Part shown: positions 45,200-55,346 of the stretch, one piece after another
Position numbering within the stretch: position 1 is the stretch's first letter
How the letters are laid out: each line of letters begins with the position of its first letter
NCBI GenBank assembly: GCA_019022495.1
Contig: JAFEKR010000107.1
Location: forward strand, 1-55,346
Direction: 5' to 3'
DNA from: Epichloe hybrida
Lineage: Eukaryota; Ascomycota; Sordariomycetes; Hypocreales; Clavicipitaceae
DNA length: 55,346 nt
Notes under the pieces: model-generated
The model's input: only the letters and a program-made list of their open reading frames with translations
Database searches by the model: none
Told to the model about the DNA's origin: nothing
Program-made: the position numbers and the translations under genes

Positions 45200-46860
45200 A
45201 TTTATTTAAGAGGCTATAGCTATAGGAATACTAAGCATAGTATTCTTTATAGTAAAGGAAGAGGCTAATTAAAACCTTGCTCTTTAACTCTACTAAGAAG
45301 GGAAGATTATAACCCTAGGAAAACCCTTTAAGTAGTCTAATTAAGCTAAAATCAACGCTTTATAAGCTTATAATGTGTTTAAATTTATTAAGTATAACCT
45401 AGTGAAGTATAGAGGTTATAGAATCTTTAATTCTTGTATGGTTAGAGAGATAAAAAGTAAAGGAATAGACTTGCTATATAAGAAATCCCGCCTCATTATA
45501 TAAGGCTATAATAATAAAGGAAAGGAATTTATCCTAACATAATTGCTAACAATACAATAAGCAAGCTAATAACTTATTATAGCTATCGCTCTATTATTAA
45601 GAAGAAGAGGCATTTACCTTTAGATTCGTAATATTACATAAGCCTACACTTAATTGCATATAATGCTAATAAGGCTAATTATTATAAGATTGCTAAAGTA
45701 GATTATACACCTCTTTCTAGAAGGGACTATAATTAAATTAATCAGATCTCTTTATGGGATTATAGAGGCTAGAACCTACTAGTAGGTAATATACTTCTAT
45801 TACCATAGGGATAATCTCAATATAACGACTTTAACCTATAATCCTTACTTATTAATCATAGCCCTAAATAATAAGAATCTCTTTAGCATTATTAGAATAC
45901 AAACTAATAATACATTAGGCCTAAGCAATAATAACTTCTTCCAAAAAGAAAAGAAAGAGCTCTAGAAGGCTAATTTCATAGCTAAAGAAAAGTAATAATT
46001 AACCACTAAGAATCCCCTTATCTTTAATAGTTATATCTTAACCTAAAACACTAATAATTTATTAATCTTAACCTAGAAAGGCTAAAGTTAGAAGATTAAG
46101 GAAGTTAATCCCTAATTCCTAATAGTAAAGCAAGATTATATAGAATAATAAGCCTAAGGGAGCTATATTATAACTATATATTAACTAGAAGCTTCCTATA
46201 ACCTATTAATTATAGCTTAACACTAAGAACCCTCTGCTAAAGATATTACATGCCTTAATAAATACCTTAAGTAGTAGATTAAGAATTAATAACATAGACT
46301 ATAATACATCCCTTTAGTTCTTAAAGAGGCAAAGCTCTTTATGTTTATAAATAAATTACTTACTAATAATAAGGATTTAAGCTCACAGATTAGATATATA
46401 ATTATAATTAGTAATAAGATAATGCAAGATAATAATACCTTTATTATAAAAGGTAATATTATTATATATAGCTTAATAAAGAGTAAGAGAGTTACTTATA
46501 GTGCGCTTACTTCCGAGTTATATAGTATAGTTTAAGGCGTAGATATTGCCTACGCGATTTCTATAACTTTATATTAGATTATAGACTAATTAAAAATACC
46601 TTAAATTCCTATAATTCTCTATACTAACTCTTTTTTATTATATAAATACCTTATAAAGCTAGGAATCATAAAGGAGAAGAGACTAATAATTAATATTATA
46701 GCTCTTTATTAATTATATAAGAGGCATAAGATCTATAAAGTTAGGTAGATTAACGGAAATAACAATCTAGCAGATATAATAACGAAAGTATCACTAAATT
46801 TATTACTTTTCTCTTTGATTAATTCGAACGAATTAATAATTTATATTAAAGAATAGGTAA
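45200..46860 (+). pseudogene. RIP-degraded copia-type element, RT end and RNase H
   Basis: One frame (codon starts divisible by 3) can be read from about 45800 to 46855 with many stops. RT active-site motif: RIQTNNTLGL near 45895, where this fungal group has QTDDT; both Asp codons are now Asn. FIAKEK and LTTKNPLIFN follow. RNase H: KLFMFINKLLTNNKDLSSQI (start near 46329; VDGSFANNKDLSSQIG in intact relatives), KSKRVTYSALTSELYSIV, and IIKEKRLIINIIAL and NNLADIITK near 46780. No LTR was recognised with confidence, but 46860-47300 is likely 3' non-coding sequence of this element. Confidence 0.75.
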
Positions 46861-47330
46861 AAAGACCTATAATATTAGGAGACAGGAGCTTAGGTAAGGA
46901 CTAACGGATTAATTTAATTAACTAATGCTATAATAGCTAATTAGAGTAGCGGATTCCTATTAAGGGATTTACTAGTGTACACTTTCCTTTAATCTGATTT
47001 TTATTACGTTTTTAAGCTCTTTAGCCACGAAGGAAAAAGAGAGACTACTAGTGTTAATTCCTTCAGATTTTCATTGGTTTAATTGTAGCTAAAGACTAGA
47101 CTAATCATAGGTCTAGCGTAATACACGCGGTATGATTAGCTACATTAATTCACTACCCTCTTTTTCGCCCTACCCACGGATTTCGCCTACTTTTCTAGCA
47201 TCTAGACTTTCCCTCTCTTTTCCCTCTTTTCCTAGCTAACTAACTAACTATCATTGACTTCAATTTATACAGGATTTATTACCTGCGCAGGACCTTGGTG
47301 AATCCAACATATCCCCTTGTATAATTATTA
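46860..47330. other. Likely 3' non-coding/LTR sequence of the copia-type remnant
   Basis: Less AT-rich than its surroundings. It contains CCTCTTTTTCGCCC and a run resembling an LTR leader near 47270-47310 (ACCTGCGCAGGACCTTGGTG). No second copy is visible in the window, so LTR status is unproven. Confidence 0.35.
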
Positions 47331-47360
47331 TAATCGTTAGCTGCTTCTTACCTCTTTTCC

Positions 47361-47660
47361 CTTTGATCTAGGTTAGCTAGATTAAATCCCTTTATTCTAA
47401 TTAATTAATCTAGGTTATTTAACTAGTCTAATGTCATTAAAATCATCAAAATCATTAGATTAGTCAGATTAATTAATTAGGACTATTACGACCTTTTTCC
47501 CCTTCGATCCAGGCAGCTAGATCGAATCCCTTTATTCTAATTAATTAATCTAGGTTATCTAACTAGTCTAATATTGTCAAAATCATCAAAATCATCAGAT
47601 TAGTTAGACTAATTAATCGCGACCACTATAACCTTTTTCCTCTTAGCCTAGGTTAGCTAG
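47361..47660. repeat. Two-copy tandem duplication, period about 146 bp
   Basis: CTTTATTCTAATTAATTAAT occurs at about 47390 and 47536, with matching flanks (GATCTAGGTTAGCTAGAT / GATCCAGGCAGCTAGATC; AAAATCATCAAAATCAT in both). A further partial unit follows to about 47660. Confidence 0.75.
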
Positions 47661-48295
47661 GTCAAACCCTTCCTTTCTAACCTTTTAACCTTCCTTTCTA
47701 TCTTTAACCTTTTCTTCTAATTTTCAACCTTCTTTTCTATCTTTAACCTTTCCTTCTAATTTCTGACCTTTTCTGATTCTTAACCTTCTAACCTACCCTA
47801 GCTAGCTTACTAGCTAGCCTAAACTAATTTAATACCCTAGTTTTGCTTAGCTATCCGTTAGGGAGGTAAGCAGCTAAACCTTTGAATTTAATCTTTAATA
47901 AATCAGGTCTTTTATTATCAGACTGTCTAATAAGACCTCTAACCGTTAAAGACCTCTCTAACTAATAATTCCTCTAACTTTTGAAGGGGAATCTAATATT
48001 AGAAGGTCTGCTAAAGGGGTCTCTAATAACTAACGAGGCCTCTAACTAATAAAGACCTCTCTAACTAACGATTTCTCTGACTTTTAAAGGGGAATCTAAT
48101 ATTAGAAGGTTTACTAAAGGGGTCTCTAATGATTAAAAAGGTCCCTTATTATAGACTAATTAATCTAACTATCTAACGAGACCTCTAACTAATAAAGACC
48201 TCTCTAACTAATAATTTCTCTAACTTTTAAAGGGAAATCTAATGTTAAAAGGTCTGCTAAAGGGGTCTCTAATGATTAAAAAGGTCCCTTATTAC

Positions 48296-50205
48296 CAGAG
48301 CTTTATATATAGTGTAGTAAATATAGTATTTTGACTTTTTATGCAGTGTGTAGTGTAGTAAATAGTAATGTAGTGTAGTATGTAGTGTAGTGTAGTAAAT
48401 ACTACACTACACTACAAATACTACATGTAGTGTAAGGGTAAAAATAAAAGTGAGGTATATTAATATCTTATAATATTATTTAGACTTTTCTTTATATATT
48501 TAATATAGGCCTTTTTTTTAACTAGAATTTAGTTATTTAGTTATAAATCTTTAAAGTTTATACTTATTTAAACTATTAAGCTTTTAATAAGAATAGGGTA
48601 GCTAACTATAGTATTTTTTAGTATTTATATATAACTCTAGCTTTTCCTTAAACTTTAAAGGTTGTTTCACTTTTCTAGCTTTTTATTAGATTTATAATTT
48701 ATTTAAAAATACTTTTTTACTTAAAATCTAAGATTTACCTGAAATTATTTATTATTATATATAAATAAATAATAAATCTAATAAATATTATATTTATAAA
48801 GATAAGTTATTTATAATAAAGAGATTATTTTCTTTTTATTATAAAGGGTTTTCTAGCTATATCGCTATTTTATTATAATTATAAATAATTATATTAAGTT
48901 TTAGGTATTTTAAGCTAGAAAAAAAAAAAAACCTATAAAAAGCTTTTTAAAAAAGGGCTAGGGTTTTATTTTTAAAAGATTAAAAAGAAATATAATATAT
49001 TTTCCTTAATTACTAAAATTAGAAAAAAAAGCTTTAAAAGTAAGTTTAAGACCTTAGACTAATTTTAGCTTGCTTACTTAGTTATATATTATTATAAAAA
49101 AAAGTAGGTCTTAAGTAAGTCCTACTAGTTATATATTTACTTACTTATAGCTTTAATACTTATTTCTATAATCTAGTCTTATAATAGTAGTATTTATAAA
49201 AAGTAGGTCTAAAAGTAGGTCCTATTAATTATACCTTTTACTATAAATAGCTTTTATGCTTTTTCTAAAATTTTGTCTAAGAAAAAAGAGGTATTAATAA
49301 AAGTAGGTCTATAAGTAGGTCTTATTACCTATAACTTTTATTTACTAATAGCCTCTATGCTTTTTCTATAATCTAGTCTTAGAAAAAAAGGTATTAATAA
49401 AAGTAGGTTTATAAGTGAGTCTTACTAATTATACCTTTACTTACTTATAACTTTTATGCTTTTTCTATAATTTAGTCTTAGAAAAAAAAGGTATTAGTAA
49501 AAGTAAGTCTAAAGTAGGTCCTTATAGTTACCTTTTACTTAGTTAGAGTTTATACTTTTTTTTAATTAGTTATAGAATTTTTTTTTAAAAAAAGATATTA
49601 AAGTTTATTATTACTATTATTACTATTATTATTATTTTATAAAATATAAAAGAGAAAAGTATTTTATTTTATTAATATTTTTAAAAAGCTTAAAATACTA
49701 AGTAATTAAAAAGTATAGCTTTTTTTATAATAATTTCCTTATACTTACTTATATTTATATTTAAGTTATTTATTTACTATTTAATTTTAATTAAACTTTA
49801 ACACTTATAATATTATAAGCTATTATAAGCTATTATAAGCTATTATAAGCTATTATAAGCTATTATAAGCTATTATAAGCTATTATAAGCTATTATAAGC
49901 TATTATAAGCTATTATAAGCTATTATAAGCTATTATAAGCTATTATAAGCTATTATAAGCTATTATAAGCTATTATAAGCTATTATAAGCTATTATAAGC
50001 TATTATAAGCTATTATAAGCTATTATAAGTAATTATAAGTAATTATATTACTACAAATACTACAAAATACTATATGTAGTGTAGTGTAGTAAAAAAATTC
50101 TCTTGTAGTGTAGTATGTAGTGTAGTGTAGTATATAGTGTAATGTAGTATACTACACTACACTACAAATACTACATATTGTAGTGTAGTGTAGTGCAAAG
50201 CTCTG
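48296..50205. mobile_element. Non-autonomous hAT-like DNA transposon (copy 2)
   Basis: It starts CAGAGCTTT and ends AAAGCTCTG, flanked by an 8-bp duplication CTTATTAC (48288-48295 and 50206-50213). Removing it restores an intact satellite unit. Subterminal GTAGTGTAGT / ACTACACTAC words occur at both ends (48310-48435, 50045-50195). The core 49600-49820, reverse complemented, matches 1140-1340 of copy 1 at roughly 85-90 percent by eye, so it is the same family in opposite orientation. There is no transposase reading frame. Length is 1,910 bp. Confidence 0.85.
49811..50030. repeat. 10-bp minisatellite, 22 units, inside hAT-like copy 2
   Basis: TATTATAAGC is repeated 21 times perfectly plus one variant. 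The reverse complement GCTTATAATA is present only three times at the homologous place of copy 1 (about 1050-1080). Confidence 0.92.
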
Positions 50206-51571
50206 CTTATTACAGACTAATTAATCTAACTATCTAATAAGACCTCTGACTAATAAAGACCTCTTTAACTAACGATTTCTCTAACTTTTAAAGGGGAATC
50301 TAATGTTAGAAGGTCTGCTAAAGGGGTCTCTAATGATTAAAAAGGTCCCTTATTATAGACTAATTAATCTAACTGTCTAACAAGACCTCTAACTAATAAA
50401 GACCTCTTTAACTAACGATTTCTCTGACTTTTAAAGGGGAATCTAATGTCAGAAGGTCTGCTAAAGGGGTCTCTAATAATTAAAAAGGTCCCTTATTACA
50501 GACTAATTAATCTAACTATCTAATAAGACCTCTAACTAATAAAGACCTCTCTAACTAATAATTTCTCTGACTTTTAAAGGGGAATCTAATGTTAGAACGT
50601 TTGCTAAAGGGGTCTCTAACTAATTAAAAAGGTCCCTTATTATTAGATTAATTAATCTATTATCTAACGAGGCCTCTGACCGTTAAAGACCTCTCTAACT
50701 TTTAAAGGGGAATCTAATATTAGAAGGTCTGCTAAAGGGGTCTCTGATGATTGAAAGGGTCTCTTATCGTCGGATTAATTAATTAGACTATCTGACAAGA
50801 CCTCTGACTATTAAAGACCTCTCTAACTAATGATTTCTCTGACTTTTGAAGGGGAATCTAATGTTAGAAGGTCTGCTAAAGGGGTCTCTAATGATTAAAA
50901 AGGTCCCTTATTATAGACTAATTAATCTAACTATCTAACAAGACCTCTGACTAATAAAGACCTCTTTAACTAACGATTTCTCTGACTTTTAAAGGGGAAT
51001 CTAATGTCAGAAGGTCTGCTAAAGGGGTCTCTAATAATTAAAAAGGTCCCTTATTACAGACTAATTAATCTAACTATCTAATAAGACCTCTAACTAATAA
51101 AGACCTCTCTAACTAATAATTTCTCTGACTTTTAAAGGGGAATCTAATGTTAGAACGTCTGCTAAAGGGGTCTCTAACTAATTAAAAAGGTCCCTTATTA
51201 TCGGATTAATTAATCTATTATCTAACGAGGCCTCTAACCGTTAAAGACCTCTCTAACTAATAATTCCTCTGACTTTTAAAGGGGAATCTAATGTTAGAAG
51301 GTTTGCTAAAGGGGTCTCTAACTAATTAAAAAGGTCCCTTATTATTAGATTAATTAATCTATTGTCTAACAAGACCTCTGACTAATAAAGACCTCTATGA
51401 CTGATGATTTCTCTGACTTTTGAAGGGGAATCTAATGTTAGAAGGTCTGCTAAAGAGGTCTCTAACCAATTAAAAAGGTCCCTTCTTATCGAATCAATTA
51501 ATCAGACTGTCTGACGAGGTCTCTGACCGATGAAGACACCTCTGACTGACGATTCCTCTGATTATCGAAAA

Positions 51572-51666
51572 GGTCTCTAACTATCGGAAAGGTCTCTAAC
51601 TATCGGAAAGGTCTCTAACTATCGGAAAGGTCTCTAACTATCGGAAAGGTCTCTAACTATCGGAAA
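51572..51666. repeat. 19-bp minisatellite at the satellite edge
   Basis: GGTCTCTAACTATCGGAAA is repeated five times without change (51572, 51591, 51610, 51629, 51648). The word is derived from the neighbouring 144-bp satellite. Confidence 0.9.
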
Positions 51667-51784
51667 GATGACCCCTTTGATTGATTGATGGATAGGAGGG
51701 GGGGGGGCCTAAAAATCACGATTTTTTTTTTTAATCTAATAATTATACTACTTATTCCCCTTTCTTGTTGTTTTCTTTTGGTTA

Positions 51785-51825
51785 CTGTTTTCCCTTTTCC
51801 TAGGGACTAGGAAGGGAAAACAGTT
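51785..51825. other. Inverted repeat just before an LTR-like start
   Basis: GTTTTCCCTTTTCCTAG and CTAGGAAGGGAAAAC flank three bases. The stem is 15 bp with a 2-base bulge. It is followed by a purine-rich TTAGGGAGG and then TGTTATGTGG. Confidence 0.6.
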
Positions 51826-51832
51826 AGGGAGG

Positions 51833-52300
51833 TGTTATGTGGCTAGGAATATGACCCCTTGAGACCTCTTTTCTCACAAGACCTCTAGCCCCTTAGACCT
51901 CGGATCTATCGGATTATCGGATTAATTTAACCACATCAGACCTGGCCTAGCCCCTAACCCCCTAGCTAGATAAAAGCCCTAGATTCCCTCCCTTTTCATA
52001 GAAAATTAACTCTCCCTTTAATACCTTTAGCTTAGATTATTTAAATCGTGTTTTTACCTGTGTTTTCCTAAGATTATTATAAGATTATTCGAGATTATCT
52101 AGCTGCCTAGCTAGGCTGCTTTTCTAGCTTGGATCCTCGCGATGGATTGCAAATATCGCAGACCTAGATTCTGATATCTAGGTTTAATCGCTGATATTGT
52201 CAATATTGTTATTATCGTTAATATTATCATTTTCGTTAGCATTATTGTTATCGTTAAGTCCCTCTTTTCCGTTATTTTAGGGTGGTTGTTTTTCCCTGAT
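51833..52300 (+). repeat. LTR-like sequence (end not fixed)
   Basis: TGTTATGTGG follows a polypurine-like AGGGAGG, as a 3' LTR would. It carries several GACCTCT words also found in the upstream satellite. No second copy is visible in the window, so the right end is approximate. Confidence 0.45.
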
Positions 52301-52359
52301 AAAATACTATAAGTCTAAGGGAAATTATATTTATCTTATAGATTAATATAACCCTAAAG

Positions 52360-53628
52360 CCTATAAAGGAGGAGCTTTAAGCTTTCTTACTAGAGGTATT
52401 ATAGGACTTTATAGACTTATTTCTAAAAAGCAAGGTAAGTGCCTTACTACTATACTAAGGGAAGTTAAACTACTATATTCGCCTAAAATATAATATAAAT
52501 AGAAATAAACCTAACTTACTATAGGTGCCTTTATATAATATACCTTAGGAGTATTTACTAGAAATCTAGAAATAAGTAATAGACTTAATAAATAAGGGTT
52601 AGATTTAGGTAAGCTTTTTATTAGTAATAGCCTTAGTATTACTAGTAAAAAAGCCTAGTAAGGATTAGAGGTTTTACGTAAACTATTATATACTTAATAA
52701 GATTATAAAATAGGACTATTACTTATTACTACTAGTAAAAGAAATATTATATTCTTTAGCTAAGGTAAAGTAGTTTATAAAGCTAGATATATAATTAGTA
52801 TTTTACTATATATATATTACTAAAGGTAAGGAACACTAGACTATATTTTAGATAAGGTTTAGCTTATTTAAATAGCTAGTATACCCCTTTAGGTTAGCAG
52901 GCACGCTAGTAACTTTCTAGAGGTATATTAATAGTATATTAAGTAGTATTCTTAGAAATTATATTACTATATATCTTAATAATATACTAGTGTACTTAGG
53001 CGGATTATAGAAGGATTATATATAAAAGGTCTATAGCATACTATCTAGACTATAATAAGGTAGTCTAAACCTAAATATTAAGAAGAATATCTTTATAACT
53101 AAAGAGATTAAGTATCTTAGGTTTATTATCTAAGTAAGGAAAGCTATTTATCTAGATAAGAAAAAGATTATAGTAATTTAAGATTAAAAGGCACTAACTA
53201 AGGTCTAGGGAGTTTATAGCTTTCTAGGTTTTACTAACTTTTATTATAATTTTATACTAAATTTCTTAGATATAGTAAGCCCCCTTATTAACTTAATAAA
53301 GAAAGAAGCCTTATTTTACTAGTTAAAGGAGTGTAATAAGGCTTTTAAGGTATTAAAGTTAGCTTTTATATCTTACCTAATCCTAGCTTAGTAGGATCCT
53401 AAAAGGGATACTTTAATAAAGGTAAATTACTTAGGAATAGCTTTAAGTAGGTATCTCTCTTAGTTTAGTAATAATAGTATTTTATATTTAGTAGCCTATT
53501 ATTTAGCTTAATTATAGGTAGCTTAGTAAAACTATATAATCTATAATAAGAAGCTACTAGTAATTATCTCTTATCTTAAGGTATAGTTAGTAAAGCTATA
53601 GAGTATAAGTAAGCTATTTATTGATTTT
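52360..53628 (+). pseudogene. Ty3/gypsy RT-RNase H fragment, RIP-degraded
   Basis: The frame shows the gypsy RT order with many stops. The intact-family HKIxL region is lost; LLVKKPSKD and FYVNYYILN (usually FCVDYRxLN) lie near 52650-52690; LVYPFRLAGTLVTF lies near 52880; the active site reads YLNNILVYLGG near 52975 (YLDDILVYS expected); SFLGFTNFYYNFI is near 53220. The similarity stops near 53628, where an unrelated sequence begins, so the fragment is truncated on both sides. It belongs to a different family from the gypsy element at 19162. Confidence 0.8.
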
Positions 53629-54344
53629 TAATTTTTTTTGGGGTTATTGGCTGTGGCTAATGCATCTAATTTTCAAGGAACTAAAAAAATTACTAGTAAT
53701 ACCTAGCTAGTGCTACATGTAATAACCAAATTTAATAATTACTATAGTATTAGGTAAAACATAAAAGGAATAAGCTTTAAGCTATAAATTTAGGGGCTAA
53801 AAAGTTAATATAAAGTTTATAATAAACTTTATAGCTATAATTACGTAAGATAAAGTTATAATTTATAACTGTAGTTAAACTTAAATCTATTTAAGTTTTA
53901 CTTATAGTATAAATTAACATGATTTGCCCTTTCTCTGCGACTATGTTTATTCTATCTCTTTATATCTCTTTTATCTTATAACTTATCCTTTAAAGCTCTA
54001 AGGCAAACTTGAACCCTAAAAAAACAACATAACTTATCCTCAATTGCAGCTAATCCAATTCCATTACTAAGTAGGTCATAGGCTACCAATTAACCAATTA
54101 ATAACTAACTAATTAGATAATAATATAGCTAAAGGTATTAAAAAAGACACTACACTATCTAAAATATTAAATAATATAGTAAAAGAGAAGAAAAGCAAAG
54201 GAAAGGAAAGGGAAGATAAATCTAACCTAAAGATAATTAATAGTATCTATAATATAAGGGAGAAAATACTAAAAAATAAGGGTAAGCTTACTAATAAGCT
54301 TTGCAAGGTAGATAAAAAGAAGTTAAAGGAATGGGGTATTAGGG
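53629..54344. other. Unassigned AT-rich sequence between two gypsy fragments
   Basis: It begins with less AT-rich sequence (GGGGTTATTGGCTGTGGC) that breaks the RT fragment. From 54118 to 54347 a plus-strand frame without stops and rich in Lys runs to TAG, but it has no start codon and no recognisable family. It may be the tail of a transposon protein or chance. Confidence 0.35.
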
Positions 54345-54700
54345 TGTAGTTATTATAGACTCGAGCTATAAGCTTAGGTTAAGTCTAGCTTCGGAAAGTC
54401 TCCGGAAAGTATGCGTACTTAGTGCGGCTAGGTTAGGGCTCTACACAGACCATGCATAGACCGCGCATAAGGGGCTATATATCTAGATACTATGTAACCA
54501 CTAGTATAATTCCTTTCTTTTTCTATAAGAATAATATTCTTATTCTAAATGCTTATATATAGTAGCTATAAGGCTAGTTTATAATATATATTATTCTTTA
54601 CTATAGAAATAACCTAGCTAGAGAATACACTACTACTACTAAATATAATAAACTTCAATAAGTTAGCACTCTTATAATAATAGGTATAGGAGTAGGTAGT
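54345..54700 (+). repeat. Probable 5' LTR of another gypsy element (end not fixed)
   Basis: It starts TGTAGTTATTATAGACTCGAG and contains a GC-richer core (54400-54475), then an A/T run with CTACTACTACT near 54640. A gag-like frame follows downstream in the same orientation. The matching LTR would lie outside the window. Confidence 0.45.
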
Positions 54701-54779
54701 ATAAATCTAGTACTTAGCTAATTTATAAAATATAGCACTTATACTAACCTAGATTAAGCAAAAACCCTTACTTATAGGC

Positions 54780-55346
54780 CCTCCCTTTAATAGTAATAGG
54801 GTCCTATTTATAGCTTAGAAGGGCCTTATAACTTATAAGCTACTAGTAAATAAGGAGTTTATTAGTAGTAATTAGGATTAGTAGTGCTTTATTTACTAAA
54901 ACCTATTACCTAAGGTTTAAGCATAGGTTATACCCTTCTTTAAGAAAGGCTACTTAAAGAACTTTTATTTATCTAGACTTCTAGACTATTTAAGGGAGAT
55001 ATTTAATAACCCTTACCACTAGGAAATAGTAATTATAAAACTTAACTAGTTAATATAATAATAAAATAAGAGGTTTAGTAACTTCTATATTTACTTTAAA
55101 TAGAAGCTAGCCTTAGCTAGGGGGCTTAGGTAAGCAGACTTAGTAAAGCTATCTAAGTTATATATAGTGCTTAATAAGTAAATAAGGGATTATAGTATTA
55201 GGTAGGATATACCTTAGGCTAATTATATAGTAGCTATAGCTTACTATTAAAGTATTATATTAGATATTAAGTCTTACTAACTAAAGGAAAAATACTACAT
55301 ATAAAAATAAGGTAATCTAATACCTAACCTAATTAAAACTAAGCTA
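54780..55346 (+). pseudogene. Gypsy gag remnant, running off the window
   Basis: A degraded plus-strand frame near 54955-55340 reads NFYIYFK, ADLVKLSKLYIVLNK, RDYSI and ANYIVAIAYY, with stops where Gln or Trp would stand. The pattern FYxxFxxLAxxxGLxxADLVxxL resembles the conserved gag domain of fungal gypsy elements. The pol part lies beyond 55346. Confidence 0.55.

Larger units (their letters stand above)
47890..51560. repeat. 143-145-bp satellite array, interrupted by a hAT-like element
   Basis: The unit contains AAGACCTCT, CTTTTAAAGGGGAATCTAAT, GAAGGTCTGCTAAAGGGGTC and AAAAAGGTCCCTTATTA, ending in TTAATTAATC. The AAGGTCCCTT word recurs at about 50341, 50484, 50629, 50757 (diverged), 50899, 51042, 51187, 51330 and 51475, a period of 143-145 bp. 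Two or three more units lie at 47890-48295. There are about a dozen copies in all, mostly differing by C/T and G/A. The hAT-like element 48296-50205 splits one unit. Confidence 0.88.

Noticed and set aside
49811..50030. Regular array reminiscent of a CRISPR
   Set aside because: Head-to-tail 10-mers with no spacers, in a eukaryotic transposon.

Overview
The window is from a filamentous ascomycete. Genes are short-intron eukaryotic genes with GT..AG splice sites. Gene-rich islands of normal GC alternate with very AT-rich blocks of transposon wreckage that show the C-to-T / G-to-A signature of repeat-induced point mutation (RIP). The gene repertoire (cerato-platanin, SAT4/rhodopsin-type membrane protein, QCR8 and prohibitin of fungal type) suggests Sordariomycetes, probably Hypocreales. 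Species is not determinable by eye.

Layout. 1-8844: a Ty1/copia retrotransposon, its 5' LTR cut by the window start and split by a 2.08-kb hAT-like non-autonomous element. 8845-10770: AT-rich wreckage with a second copia remnant on the minus strand. 10770-18850: gene island with NHP2 (-), QCR8 (-), prohibitin-1 (+), a REX3-like RNA exonuclease (-) and an isoprenylcysteine-methyltransferase-like membrane protein (-). 18967-28507: a Tc1/mariner element bounded by TA and 27-bp inverted repeats. Its transposase tail is interrupted by a 7.5-kb Ty3/gypsy chromovirus. 28600-45170: second gene island with a DUF676-type lipase lacking its middle, cerato-platanin, an unknown protein, an MFS sugar transporter, an EamA/DMT-type transporter, an aldo-keto reductase with a broken frame, a small mitochondrial-type protein and an eight-exon SAT4-family membrane protein. 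45170-55346: AT-rich block with a third copia-type RT/RNase H remnant, a 143-145-bp satellite invaded by a second hAT-like element, LTR-like sequences and two more gypsy fragments.

The most unusual content is the pair of hAT-like elements (357-2437 and 48296-50205). Both have 8-bp target-site duplications, CAGAG-type ends and dense GTAGTGTAGT subterminal arrays. They share a homologous core in opposite orientation, and different internal minisatellites are expanded in the two copies. One copy also carries long internal inverted arms. The copia leader holds a seven-unit array of stem-loops just before gag. Catalytic aspartates in several of the element families have become asparagine, as RIP predicts.

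The cellular genes are mostly housekeeping (snoRNP, respiratory chain, mitochondrial inner membrane scaffold) plus transport and secreted or surface functions. I see no biosynthetic cluster. Exon boundaries below were set by eye from splice motifs, frame continuity and family similarity.
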